The notes beneath the pieces were generated by a model. That model was not told the origin of the DNA and searched no databases. It saw only the letters and a program-made list of their open reading frames with translations. A program made the position numbers and the translations under genes. From Bryobacterales bacterium (GTDB lineage Bacteria; Acidobacteriota; Terriglobia; Bryobacterales; Bryobacteraceae), in contig PLDF01000241.1 in the NCBI GenBank assembly GCA_003135055.1, forward strand, positions 1,444 to 35,613: 34,170 nucleotides of DNA. Reading direction: 5' to 3'. Positions within the stretch are counted from its first letter, which is position 1, and the number at the start of each line of letters is the position of its first letter. Positions 1 to 7,393 of the stretch are shown here, one piece after another.

Positions 1-181
1 GGCGATTTCCGCGACAGAGCCGCGAAATCCCCAAAACTGTTAAGCACCCAACCTCCCGGACTCCATTAACGAGCATCGGTAACCCGTCTCAGGCAATGCC
101 GCCGTCGCGCTCATTCCTGGCGGCCGCGCCGGGGCGCGCTTCAAGGCGGCGTCTTCGAGCCTGATCTATCGTTGAGCGCGA

Positions 182-770
182 TCATTTGCCCGGCTGCTTC
201 ACAAAAATGATTATATGCTGTCGTGGCAGCGTTTCAATCGTCTCGACGAACCGGAATCCCTCGGGTTCGATCTCGGCGCGGACCTGAACAACGGTCATTT
301 ACATGCTCGGGCCGGATGGGGCCGCTCGAATCTTCGCCGCGATACTCGATCAGCGCCATCCGTCCGTCCGCTCTTAATGCAGTTCGGATGCCTCGAAGCA
401 TCTTCTGGGGCTCGGAGAATTCGTGGTATACGTCCACCATTAAAGCTAGATCGATGGTATCGGCGGGAAATCTTGGATCGTCAATCGCCCCAAGCACGAG
501 TTCCAAGTTGGTAGGTTTTTGCCGAGCGATGTACCGTCGCAATAGGTCGAGCATCCGCACTTAAATGTCGTTGGCATGGCATATACCTTGCCGCTCGGCC
601 CAACGCGGCGCTCCAGAAGCGCGGTGATGTAACGCGATCCTGCGCCGATATCCGCCACAGTGGCGCCTTTCGGGATGTTCGAGGCATCGATAGCCAGCTA
701 GCGTTGGCAGAGCGTCCAAACGTTCGCGCATACTGGGTCGCCACGCGCCGAGAGCATGGTGGATCAAGTC
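182..770 (-). pseudogene. Decayed class I SAM-dependent methyltransferase
   Basis: Read on the minus strand, three frames together spell one methyltransferase. The first frame carries VADIGAGSRYITALLERRVG (motif I, SAM binding). The second carries ALMVDVYHEFSEPQKMLRGI and the C-terminal half. The third gives the family-typical end QVRAEIEPEGFRFVETIETL and stops at 182. At least three lesions separate them: a frameshift near 575, an in-frame TAA at 561-563, and a second frameshift near 300. The 5' end upstream of about 700 is poorly preserved. In intact relatives this is a soluble methyltransferase of unknown substrate. The gene is very unlikely to make a working enzyme. It is not related in sequence to the other methyltransferases in the window beyond the common fold. 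Confidence 0.8.
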
Positions 771-1780
771 GTCCGGCTACGAGGGGTGGTTTGCTTTCGA
801 GACGCCGGGACTAGAAGACAGGATAGAATTGTTCGGTGTCGGCGTTGCAGCCTGCCTGATACCACAACCCCATGACCGATCTTCAATTCTCCCATGCCTA
901 ACTTCGCGCGGCTGTAATTCCAGCCGGCAAAGAGATTCGCCAATTGAATTTTGGGCGAGCGGATAGCCCGGTTCTTGCCATTCTCCCTCGTGTCCCGCTG
1001 GGGAATCCCGAGCGGTGGCGAGGAGGAAGGGTTAGCGATGAGCGTCCGACTTGAAATGCCGGAACAACGCGAATCAACCGAGACGGAAATGCGGTTATCT
1101 GGTTATCTAAGGTTCTGTGCGACCTGGTCTTCGGATGCGCGCTGGTTTTTCCTTATGGGCCCAAGTTAGCACGCCGGGAAGTCACCCCGTCACTGGCCGC
1201 GAATATGCGAGGCCCATGTCCGCCGATGGAGCCGACTGGCTATCGCGGCACACGCGCGATGAAGAAGAGCGACCGAGGCTGACCCGGGAACCCGCAGAGG
1301 AGTTATCTTGGGCGTGAAGACGGCGCGAAAACCCTATGGATGCGCCGATTACGGGGGACGTCGATGTCGCCTCAACGCCATTTGGCGCGAAGTTCTTGCC
1401 GTGCCTCGGCTTCGGTGAAGATGCCATGCTCAAGGGCGCGCGCAATAGCCACTTTCCGCGGCGTCGCGAACATTGAGTGACAGCCGATGTGGGGCAGGAT
1501 GCCATCCTGCGCGGCGGGCGCCAACCGCCGCCGTCACCCTATTCGGCGAGACTCGATAGTGCTCAATCCGGTCCGTCCGGGCGGCACGAACCGAGCTGTG
1601 CGCACGAACCGGGTGCGCCGCCACACGACTGAAGGAACCGCCGAGGGCGACCTAAAGGAAACATCGGCTTGGGGAACGCATGCCAACAGAAAGCTGCCCC
1701 AGCCGTTTCAGCCGCGCCCGCACCTCGGCGCATCCAAACCCTCATGTCTCCAAACCATCCAAAATGTGTGACAATCCTTT
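771..1780. other. Gene-poor stretch, about 1 kb
   Basis: No ORF here has a recognisable domain, a good ribosome binding site or family resemblance, and overlapping frames are open on both strands as expected for GC-rich DNA. Two things stand out: a double-hairpin repeat at 1488-1531, and a 33-codon minus-strand ORF at 1372-1473 ending in EHGIFTEAEARQELRAKWR, which has the charged helical character of a protein C-terminus and may be a gene fragment. Otherwise I see nothing. Confidence 0.5.
1488..1531. repeat. REP-like double-hairpin element, copy 1
   Basis: The element starts with TGTGGGGCAG and is followed by two hairpins: GCAGGAT-(3)-ATCCTGC and GCGGCGG-(7)-CCGCCGC. The same layout (TGTGGGGCAG then two adjacent stem-loops of different sequence) occurs at 3655, 20049 and 20775, always outside genes. 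Stem sequences vary but pairing is kept, which points to selection on structure or to a mobile palindromic family. Confidence 0.65.
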
Positions 1781-1828
1781 ATGAAACAGGGGAATCCGTC
1801 GCCCATGAAACAGGGGAATCCGTCGCCC
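1781..1828 (+). repeat. 24-bp tandem duplication including a start codon
   Basis: Two perfect, head-to-tail 24-bp units (1781-1804 and 1805-1828), each beginning with ATG and encoding MKQGNPSP. Because 24 is a multiple of three the reading frame is kept, so the downstream methyltransferase has two alternative in-frame starts. The first copy supplies an AGGGGA purine run about 10 nt before the second ATG, while no Shine-Dalgarno-like sequence precedes the first. Confidence 0.9.
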
Positions 1829-2560
1829 GCAACCAGCAGCGAGTTCACTCCCGCACAATACTCGGAGGCCTACGGTCCGGGCGTCGAGCGGATTTACTGG
1901 CATTTGAGCCGCAATCGCATCATCCTGTCTTTTCTTCGGCGCCTGCCTCCGGGCCGGGTATTGGACGTGGGTTGCGGCCGCGGCATTCTTGTGGATTATC
2001 TCGTCCGCGCCGGCGTTGACTGCTATGGTGTGGAGCTGGGAAATCCGTCCGTGCCCGAACACCTTCGCGAGCGGTTGATTTGCGGCAAAGCGTCGAGCGA
2101 TCTCCCCGCGGATTTTCGCGCCTCGGTCGGCGTCATCGTGCTGGGAGATGTGATTGAACACCTGCGGGACCCGCCTGCATTCCTGAAGACCTTACTCGCG
2201 GATTTTCCCGCCGCCCACAGTTTTGTAGTCACAGTTCCCGCACGCGCCGAGCTCTGGTCGAACTACGACGAGCATTACGGGCACTACCGCCGTTACGACC
2301 TGCATTCGCTCGAAGCCGAGCTGGCATCCGCCGGTATCGGGACTATCGAGAGTAGTTATATGTTCCGGCTACTCTATCCTTTGGCCAGGCTGGCGCTGGC
2401 GTTCCAGGGCAAGCGCGAAACCCGTGTCACCGCTCCCAGACTCCCCCTGATCCATCGGCTTGCCGCTACCTTGTTGTACGCCGATTTCACGCTGTTGCCG
2501 GCGCCAGTCTACGGAACGTCCGTGATCTGCAGCGGCCGGCGTACACTCCGATCTCAGTGA
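1781..2560 (+). CDS. Class I SAM-dependent methyltransferase
   Basis: Predicted 259-residue soluble methyltransferase that transfers a methyl group from S-adenosylmethionine; the substrate cannot be told. The glycine-rich SAM motif VLDVGCGRGILVDYLV lies near residues 60-75. The acidic motif after strand 2 reads YGVELG, and GVIVLGDVIEHLRDPPAFL is the usual post-I/II region of the Methyltransf_12/23 type. The C-terminal third (YDEHYGHYRRYDLHSLEAEL) resembles methyltransferases found in polysaccharide clusters. The start is ambiguous because the first 24 codon bases are duplicated; the second ATG at 1805 has the better upstream purine run. It converges on the next methyltransferase with 45 bp between stops, so it is not in that operon, although it may work on the same glycan. 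Confidence 0.85.
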   Translation: MKQGNPSPMKQGNPSPATSSEFTPAQYSEAYGPGVERIYWHLSRNRIILSFLRRLPPGRVLDVGCGRGILVDYLVRAGVDCYGVELGNPSVPEHLRERLICGKASSDLPADFRASVGVIVLGDVIEHLRDPPAFLKTLLADFPAAHSFVVTVPARAELWSNYDEHYGHYRRYDLHSLEAELASAGIGTIESSYMFRLLYPLARLALAFQGKRETRVTAPRLPLIHRLAATLLYADFTLLPAPVYGTSVICSGRRTLRSQ

Positions 2561-2605
2561 GCCGCAAACTCCGCAAGGAAACTGGCGCCAAACCTGCCTG
2601 CCCGT

Positions 2606-3391
2606 TTAAGTTCTCACCCAATGCGCAGTGAACGAGGTGAAGAGCAAACCACCGGGTAGTTTGTTGTAGAGTCTTTCCATTAGCATTAATGGCGGGCTTA
2701 GATTGGGCTTCCAACCGTGCGGGACGCGAAACACGAGGCTGTTGTACACCAGGAAGAATGCCGGCCCTCCGAAATACCTCACCCGTTTACAGGAGAATTG
2801 CCCGGCCGCAAGCTGCAAGAGATTGCCGTGACTCAAGCCGTCTTCGGTGTCGGCTTCGAAATACGTATCCATTCCGTACCAGAGACGGCGGGCCCACTGC
2901 AGAAAGTACTCCTTGTTCGGCTCAAACATGAAAAAATGGCCGCCCGGCTTGATCATTCGCGCGACTGTCGCCAGCGTGGCGGGCAGGTTCGTGCTGCAGT
3001 GGTGCAATCCGCCCATAATAATGGCGGCGTCGAATACTTCGGTACCTTGAGGACCTACAGTCAAGTCCAGCTCGTAGCAAGGCCTTCCGACTTCCAGCCG
3101 GTATTTTTCGCAGGCAGACGGGGAAATGTCGAATCCGGTCATCCTGATGGCAGGGAACTTCCGCATCAGGGCGAGTGAGGTGTGCCCGCTTCCCGACGCC
3201 AGATCCGCAACCTGGCATCCACTCAGGTCACAGCCTTCCAGCACCGGACCCAGAATGAACTCTTCACGGTATGCCTGGGACTGCTCGTCATAATAGTGAC
3301 GGTCGTAATCCGACAGGATGCGATCATAGTGCTCAGCTTGCCTCTTACCGGCATCGCTCTGGCTCGCGGTATTTTCCGGACGGTCTGGCAT
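2606..3391 (-). CDS. Class I SAM-dependent methyltransferase, last gene of glycan cluster
   Basis: A 261-residue predicted methyltransferase. The SAM-binding motif VADLASGSGHTSLALM is near residues 61-76, followed by the acidic GFDISPSA, and then FDAAIIMGGLHHC and the MIKPGGHFFMFEPN segment typical of Methyltransf_11/25 enzymes. The C-terminal part is rich in aromatic residues. It is the last gene of the minus-strand glycan cluster, downstream of a membrane-protein remnant. Its first about 100 bp are partly repeated at 5405-5523 and at the 7.39 kb junction, showing that this gene originally followed a GT-C-like membrane protein gene directly. ATG at 3391 is favoured because the two remnants align from this point. 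Probable role: methylation of a sugar in the surface glycan (inferred from neighbours). Confidence 0.85.
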   Translation of the reverse strand: MPDRPENTASQSDAGKRQAEHYDRILSDYDRHYYDEQSQAYREEFILGPVLEGCDLSGCQVADLASGSGHTSLALMRKFPAIRMTGFDISPSACEKYRLEVGRPCYELDLTVGPQGTEVFDAAIIMGGLHHCSTNLPATLATVARMIKPGGHFFMFEPNKEYFLQWARRLWYGMDTYFEADTEDGLSHGNLLQLAAGQFSCKRVRYFGGPAFFLVYNSLVFRVPHGWKPNLSPPLMLMERLYNKLPGGLLFTSFTAHWVRT

Positions 3392-3449
3392 GGGGATACC
3401 CTCAGTTCTTCTCGCTCGGCGCCTTGGGGATTCCGCTCGGCCGGAGTGT

Positions 3450-3625
3450 TGCAGTCACAACGCCATAACGATCCAATAACTGCCGCCGTCCCGAGACACC
3501 CGCCGCGCACTGGACAACTGACAAGCATCCTCTCTGCGACGGTCTTATCGGCTTCTCAGTCTTCGCATTGTACCAAAGTCGCGGTAAACGTCCGTTGGCT
3601 ACGGAGCGAAGGGTGCTGAAACGGA
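3450..3625 (-). pseudogene. 3' remnant of a third GT-C-like membrane protein copy
   Basis: The minus strand encodes ANGRLPRLWYNAKTEKPI, nearly identical to ANGHLPRLWYNAKTAKP in the two intact membrane proteins at 5546-9204. An internal deletion of about 60 codons follows, and then in another frame SARRVSRDGGSYWIV, matching SAQRVARNGDSFWII at the intact C-termini. Only the soluble C-terminal tail is left. It lies directly upstream of the 2606-3391 methyltransferase, the same order seen at 5405-5546. Confidence 0.75.
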
Positions 3626-3654
3626 TTCGGGAATGCGTAGCCACCACAGGTTTT

Positions 3655-3696
3655 TGTGGGGCAGATTGTCAATCTGCGGCGGATTGTGAATCCGCC
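3655..3696. repeat. REP-like double-hairpin element, copy 2
   Basis: TGTGGGGCAG start followed by hairpins GCAGATT-(3)-AATCTGC and GGCGGATT-(3)-AATCCGCC, all perfectly paired. It sits between the membrane-protein remnant and the stop of the radical SAM gene. Confidence 0.75.
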
Positions 3697-3801
3697 TGCT
3701 GGCTTTGACGCGCCCCCACGAGTAAGGCAAACGCGGGCTCCGAGTCTCTGCATTGAACAACCGGGAGATTTCGGCAGTGGTGGGTCAAACCGGAGGCCGC
3801 T

Positions 3802-5169
3802 TTACCAGTAGAAGGGGCACTTCAGGCAGGGTTCCATCAAGGGACCGCCATGCAGCGCCTTGCGCAGGTTCACCATGGCCGGCGAATTCCAGATCCGGTC
3901 GAATGGCATGCCCTTGGAGTAGTGCATCATCTGGTGCCCAGGGACTTGGGTCATGTAACAGCAGGGGCTGACCGCCCGGTCGAAGCCGTTAATGTAGAAC
4001 GCGGTATACGGGGAAGGACAGCGCATCGGGGGGGTCCGGAGATAGGGGTTGTCAATGGGGTGAGCCGGAATCCCCGCGGGATCCAAGTCTCCGGCCGGAA
4101 GATCGGTCCGTTCATCTATTCTCTGTATCTTTTGAATGAATTGTCCCCGCTCTTCGCGCGGCGTAGCCGGGCGTGCCCCAAATTCGGCAGCGCGAGTCTC
4201 GGGGAAGACGGGCGTCGACCATGTGTCCGGCGTCGCTACGATCCGCAATGGCGAAGCCGCGATGGCCGTAACCGCCCGATCCCGCAGCGCCGCGAAGTCC
4301 TCGTGGAGATAGGGCGGCAAGCGATGATAATCGAGACCCGGGGTTATGTCGTCGACTGGTTTCAGAGTCCGGAAGAAGACTTTCTCCACGCCCAGATCCT
4401 GGCACAGCGTCAGGTACTCCGGAATTTCGGCGATGTTCTGCCGCATGACTATAAAGGCCGTGCTGACCTCGGCCTTCGGCAGGCGCTGCCGCTTTTGCTC
4501 GGCCAGGTAGCGGATGCCGGCGCAGATCTTGTCGAAGGCTTGCAAGCCCATTCCCATGACGTCGTTGTGGGTCGCCGCACTAGCCGCATGCATGCTAATG
4601 GCATAAGAGATTACGTTTGCGTCCAGCAGCCGGTCCGCCCAGTCCTGCAATTTGATCCCATTGGTCGTTAACGACACCTTCGCACGCGGATCCACCTCGC
4701 GCTTGATAATATCGATTATGGCTCCCAGCTCGGGATGAATCAGGGGCTCGCCCCACCCCACCATGTCAATCTCATAGCAATGACGCAAGGTTGGCACGAG
4801 AGATTCTATGAACTCGAGGGGCAGCGTTTCGCCGCGAACCAGCCACGCGGAGCAAAAGTCGCACCTCGCATTGCAGAGTATGAAAGGGACGGACAGTCTC
4901 CATGGATAACTCCGCAGAGTGGTAATGCCTTTGACAAACTCGTACTTATTCAGAATCAGGTTATCGAATAGCCGGTCGCCCCGCATGTGGCGCTGCAGGA
5001 CCGATTCCGTCCAATGCTTCATCCGGACAACGCTGAATTCGGGCAAGGCCAAGGGCCATGACTGATCCACGGCCGGGTCCACTGCCTCCATCACGGGGAG
5101 ACCCGGAAAACCGGCGGCTCTCAACAGTTGGTTCAGTCCGATCACCGTAGACAGCCTCCTTGCTTTCAT
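3802..5169 (-). CDS. Radical SAM/SPASM-type enzyme
   Basis: Predicted 455-residue radical SAM protein that reductively cleaves S-adenosylmethionine with a 4Fe-4S cluster. The cluster motif is C99-x3-C103-x2-C106 (CNARCDFC). It is followed by MVGWGEPLIHPEL (the GGE-like SAM motif), SLTTNGI and ISMHAASAATHNDVMG, all standard for the TIM barrel. The C-terminus has a SPASM-like cysteine set: CPSPYTAFYINGFDRAVSPCC and the terminal CLKCPFYW, likely holding an auxiliary cluster. Start: the frame is open upstream to 5382, but family-like sequence begins near MKARRLSTV, so ATG at 5169 is chosen; no strong ribosome binding site is visible. It interrupts a membrane protein-methyltransferase gene order that is repeated on both sides. 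Substrate unknown; sugar or lipid modification is suggested only by context. Confidence 0.85.
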   Translation of the reverse strand: MKARRLSTVIGLNQLLRAAGFPGLPVMEAVDPAVDQSWPLALPEFSVVRMKHWTESVLQRHMRGDRLFDNLILNKYEFVKGITTLRSYPWRLSVPFILCNARCDFCSAWLVRGETLPLEFIESLVPTLRHCYEIDMVGWGEPLIHPELGAIIDIIKREVDPRAKVSLTTNGIKLQDWADRLLDANVISYAISMHAASAATHNDVMGMGLQAFDKICAGIRYLAEQKRQRLPKAEVSTAFIVMRQNIAEIPEYLTLCQDLGVEKVFFRTLKPVDDITPGLDYHRLPPYLHEDFAALRDRAVTAIAASPLRIVATPDTWSTPVFPETRAAEFGARPATPREERGQFIQKIQRIDERTDLPAGDLDPAGIPAHPIDNPYLRTPPMRCPSPYTAFYINGFDRAVSPCCYMTQVPGHQMMHYSKGMPFDRIWNSPAMVNLRKALHGGPLMEPCLKCPFYW

Positions 5170-5404
5170 CCAGTATACACCTGCGCCGCGCCTGGAGACG
5201 ATGCGCTTACGACTCATCGTTTGGCTCGCGGACCCAAAACGCCTCGTCGATTGGAAGGTTTTTCCGCTTTGTGGCATGTGCTTCCGCCAGCGCGGATGTT
5301 CGGCTAACGAAGCGTTGCGCGAGTAACCTCCCGGCACGCGGCGCAGCCCCGCAATCATCCACTTATTTGGTAGTCGCCCCAATCGCGCCGTAAGCTAAAA
5401 CCGG

Positions 5405-5523
5405 CGGCTGGCCACGGGCTGCTATCATAGTCACTCGTAATCCGGCAGGATGCGGCCATGCTGCTTAACCTGCCGCGAGCCGGGATCGTTTTGGCTCGCG
5501 AAACCCACCGGAAAGCCGGGCAT
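5405..5523 (-). pseudogene. 5' remnant of the cluster methyltransferase
   Basis: The minus strand encodes MPGFPVGFASQNDPGSRQVK and then HGRILPDYE. This aligns residue by residue with the start of the methyltransferase at 3391 (MPDRPENTASQSDAGKRQAE, then HYDRILSDYD). After about 30 codons the frame is closed by stops, but nucleotide similarity continues to roughly 5405. It follows the stop of membrane protein copy B at the same place where the intact methyltransferase follows the 3450-3625 remnant. Confidence 0.75.
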
Positions 5524-5545
5524 GCGGATCGGCTCATTCTCTCGC

Positions 5546-7393
5546 TCATTCCTTCCGGATCCTGCTCGGTCGCGGCAGGCCAATCACATCGCCTGCAATG
5601 ATCCAAAAACTGTCGCCGTTCCTAGCCACCCGCTGCGCACTGGTCTGATTCCAGCGGAGCCGCCGTTGCTCCAGTGACTTGCTCACTTCTTCCTTTACCT
5701 CAGGGGTGTCGGTAAGAATGACCACCAGGTCTCCGCTCCGCAAATCTCCTGGCTGCGACGCTCTAATCGACTTCTCCAAACTGGGGAAGTCCTCGTTGAC
5801 AACCGAATATTCCCAAAGATAGGTGCTCGCCAAGTCCCGGTAGATCACCAACGGGGTCGGTTTCGCAGTTTTCGCATTGTACCAAAGGCGCGGTAAATGT
5901 CCGTTGGCTATGGTACGAATACGCTGGTACGCGTCCTGCCGCAGCTCCCACAAGCTTCGTGGACCGTACCATCCGTACTCTCCCACCGTCATTGCACAGC
6001 CCGCGAGTCCAAGCAAAAACAGACAGGAACGCAAGCGCCAGCCCTTCCACGGAAGCGGCAGCAGGACACCCACCGTCAGTAGGATAGCCATGGCCAGTGC
6101 CAGGTAACTGGCGGCAGCGGCGATTTTCTGGCCCGCGATGGCCGCCAAAGTTCTATAGACCCACCCTTTGGGGCCCGGAACGGGGTGGAAGAAGCCGCCG
6201 ATGTCATACTTCGTCCACGTACGCAGGAAGTAGGCGAGAAACATGAAGGGCGCAATCAGATAGGCCGCGAGAGGCTTGCCGGCGGTCAACATGTAGAGCG
6301 CTCCGCCAACGATCAGACAGCAGAGCGGCATAAAAAAGACCACGTAGTCCGAATACTGGAGGTACAACAGGCCTGCGGCTTGCAGTGGCAGGAGCAGCAA
6401 CAGCGTCCCGAGCGACGAGAGCAAGGCCACTGTTTGGACGCCTTGGAAAGCGCTTCGGCGCCGGGCATATATCAGGACCAGAACCGCGCCCGACAGTACG
6501 CTCAGCAAGGGGATGATACACCATCGAGCAGTGGGCGCCCAGTAACTGAACGGTTGATCGTAGGTTGCGCTGATCTGGTTCACGCCGAACAGCACCATCA
6601 CCTGCGGCATGAAGAAGAAGAAGTGACCCGTCACCGTAAAGTTAATCAGATCGAGGAATCCCAGACAGCAGGCTCCCCCCGCCGCTGCGAAGAGCATTAC
6701 GCTGGCGACCTTGTCTTTCCACTGCGGCGCATTCTTCGCGGCATACGCCAGGTACGCAAACAGCCCCGGCAGCAACGCGCCGGACAAGAAGTGGCAGAGC
6801 ACCATGCTGGTAGCGGCCCATCCGGCCAGAAATGGAAAGCGCCTGCCAGCATTCTGGCATGTGAGAACCAGACAAAGGAGCGTCAAAATGAGATATGTTA
6901 CAACGCCGGCATCCACGTAATACCACGAAACTGATTTCAAGAAATAGTAATCCGTGCCAAGTAATAACGCCGCGAAGAGACCAATGTGCCGATTGAACAG
7001 GCGAGTGATCAATGAATAGAACGAAAACACCGCCGCATAGTAAACCGACAGGACGAAGACAAACGTCCCAACCAGATAGGGCAGCAGATGAATCACTACA
7101 TACCCAGGCAGGATCCAGGGCAGGCGGGTGCCATAGTAAGTATTGGGGAAGAAGCGGCTGGCATACAAAGGGTAGTCCCAGAAGTAACCATAGTATATCC
7201 ACGGATCGGTGGTGTAGCCATTGGGATACGGCCAGTTTCTGTCCCCCAGAAGCACTACCAGAGCCGACAGTGCAAGAAAGATGTAATGCCCGCGTGTGGT
7301 CGACAGAAAGTTGCCGAGCCGTTCCAGCCGTTGTCTTGGCTCGTGAAATCTTCCGGAAGTCGGGCTTACGGATCGGCTCATTCTTTCGCTCAT
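5546..7393 (-). CDS. GT-C-like polytopic membrane protein, copy B
   Basis: A 615-residue integral membrane protein with a short cytoplasmic N-terminus, roughly a dozen hydrophobic segments and a soluble tail of about 130 residues. An Asp in the first outer loop (D63 in TTDPWIYYGY) and the long aromatic loop before the second helix resemble GT-C glycosyltransferases of the ArnT/PMT type, which use polyprenyl-phosphate sugars. This assignment rests on architecture, not a diagnostic motif. The protein is nearly identical to copy A except for its first 23 residues. Those come from methyltransferase leader DNA read in a different frame. Start ATG overlaps the stop of copy A as ATGA, implying translational coupling. 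Another ATG overlaps its own stop. Confidence 0.8.
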   Translation of the reverse strand: MSERMSRSVSPTSGRFHEPRQRLERLGNFLSTTRGHYIFLALSALVVLLGDRNWPYPNGYTTDPWIYYGYFWDYPLYASRFFPNTYYGTRLPWILPGYVVIHLLPYLVGTFVFVLSVYYAAVFSFYSLITRLFNRHIGLFAALLLGTDYYFLKSVSWYYVDAGVVTYLILTLLCLVLTCQNAGRRFPFLAGWAATSMVLCHFLSGALLPGLFAYLAYAAKNAPQWKDKVASVMLFAAAGGACCLGFLDLINFTVTGHFFFFMPQVMVLFGVNQISATYDQPFSYWAPTARWCIIPLLSVLSGAVLVLIYARRRSAFQGVQTVALLSSLGTLLLLLPLQAAGLLYLQYSDYVVFFMPLCCLIVGGALYMLTAGKPLAAYLIAPFMFLAYFLRTWTKYDIGGFFHPVPGPKGWVYRTLAAIAGQKIAAAASYLALAMAILLTVGVLLPLPWKGWRLRSCLFLLGLAGCAMTVGEYGWYGPRSLWELRQDAYQRIRTIANGHLPRLWYNAKTAKPTPLVIYRDLASTYLWEYSVVNEDFPSLEKSIRASQPGDLRSGDLVVILTDTPEVKEEVSKSLEQRRLRWNQTSAQRVARNGDSFWIIAGDVIGLPRPSRIRKE

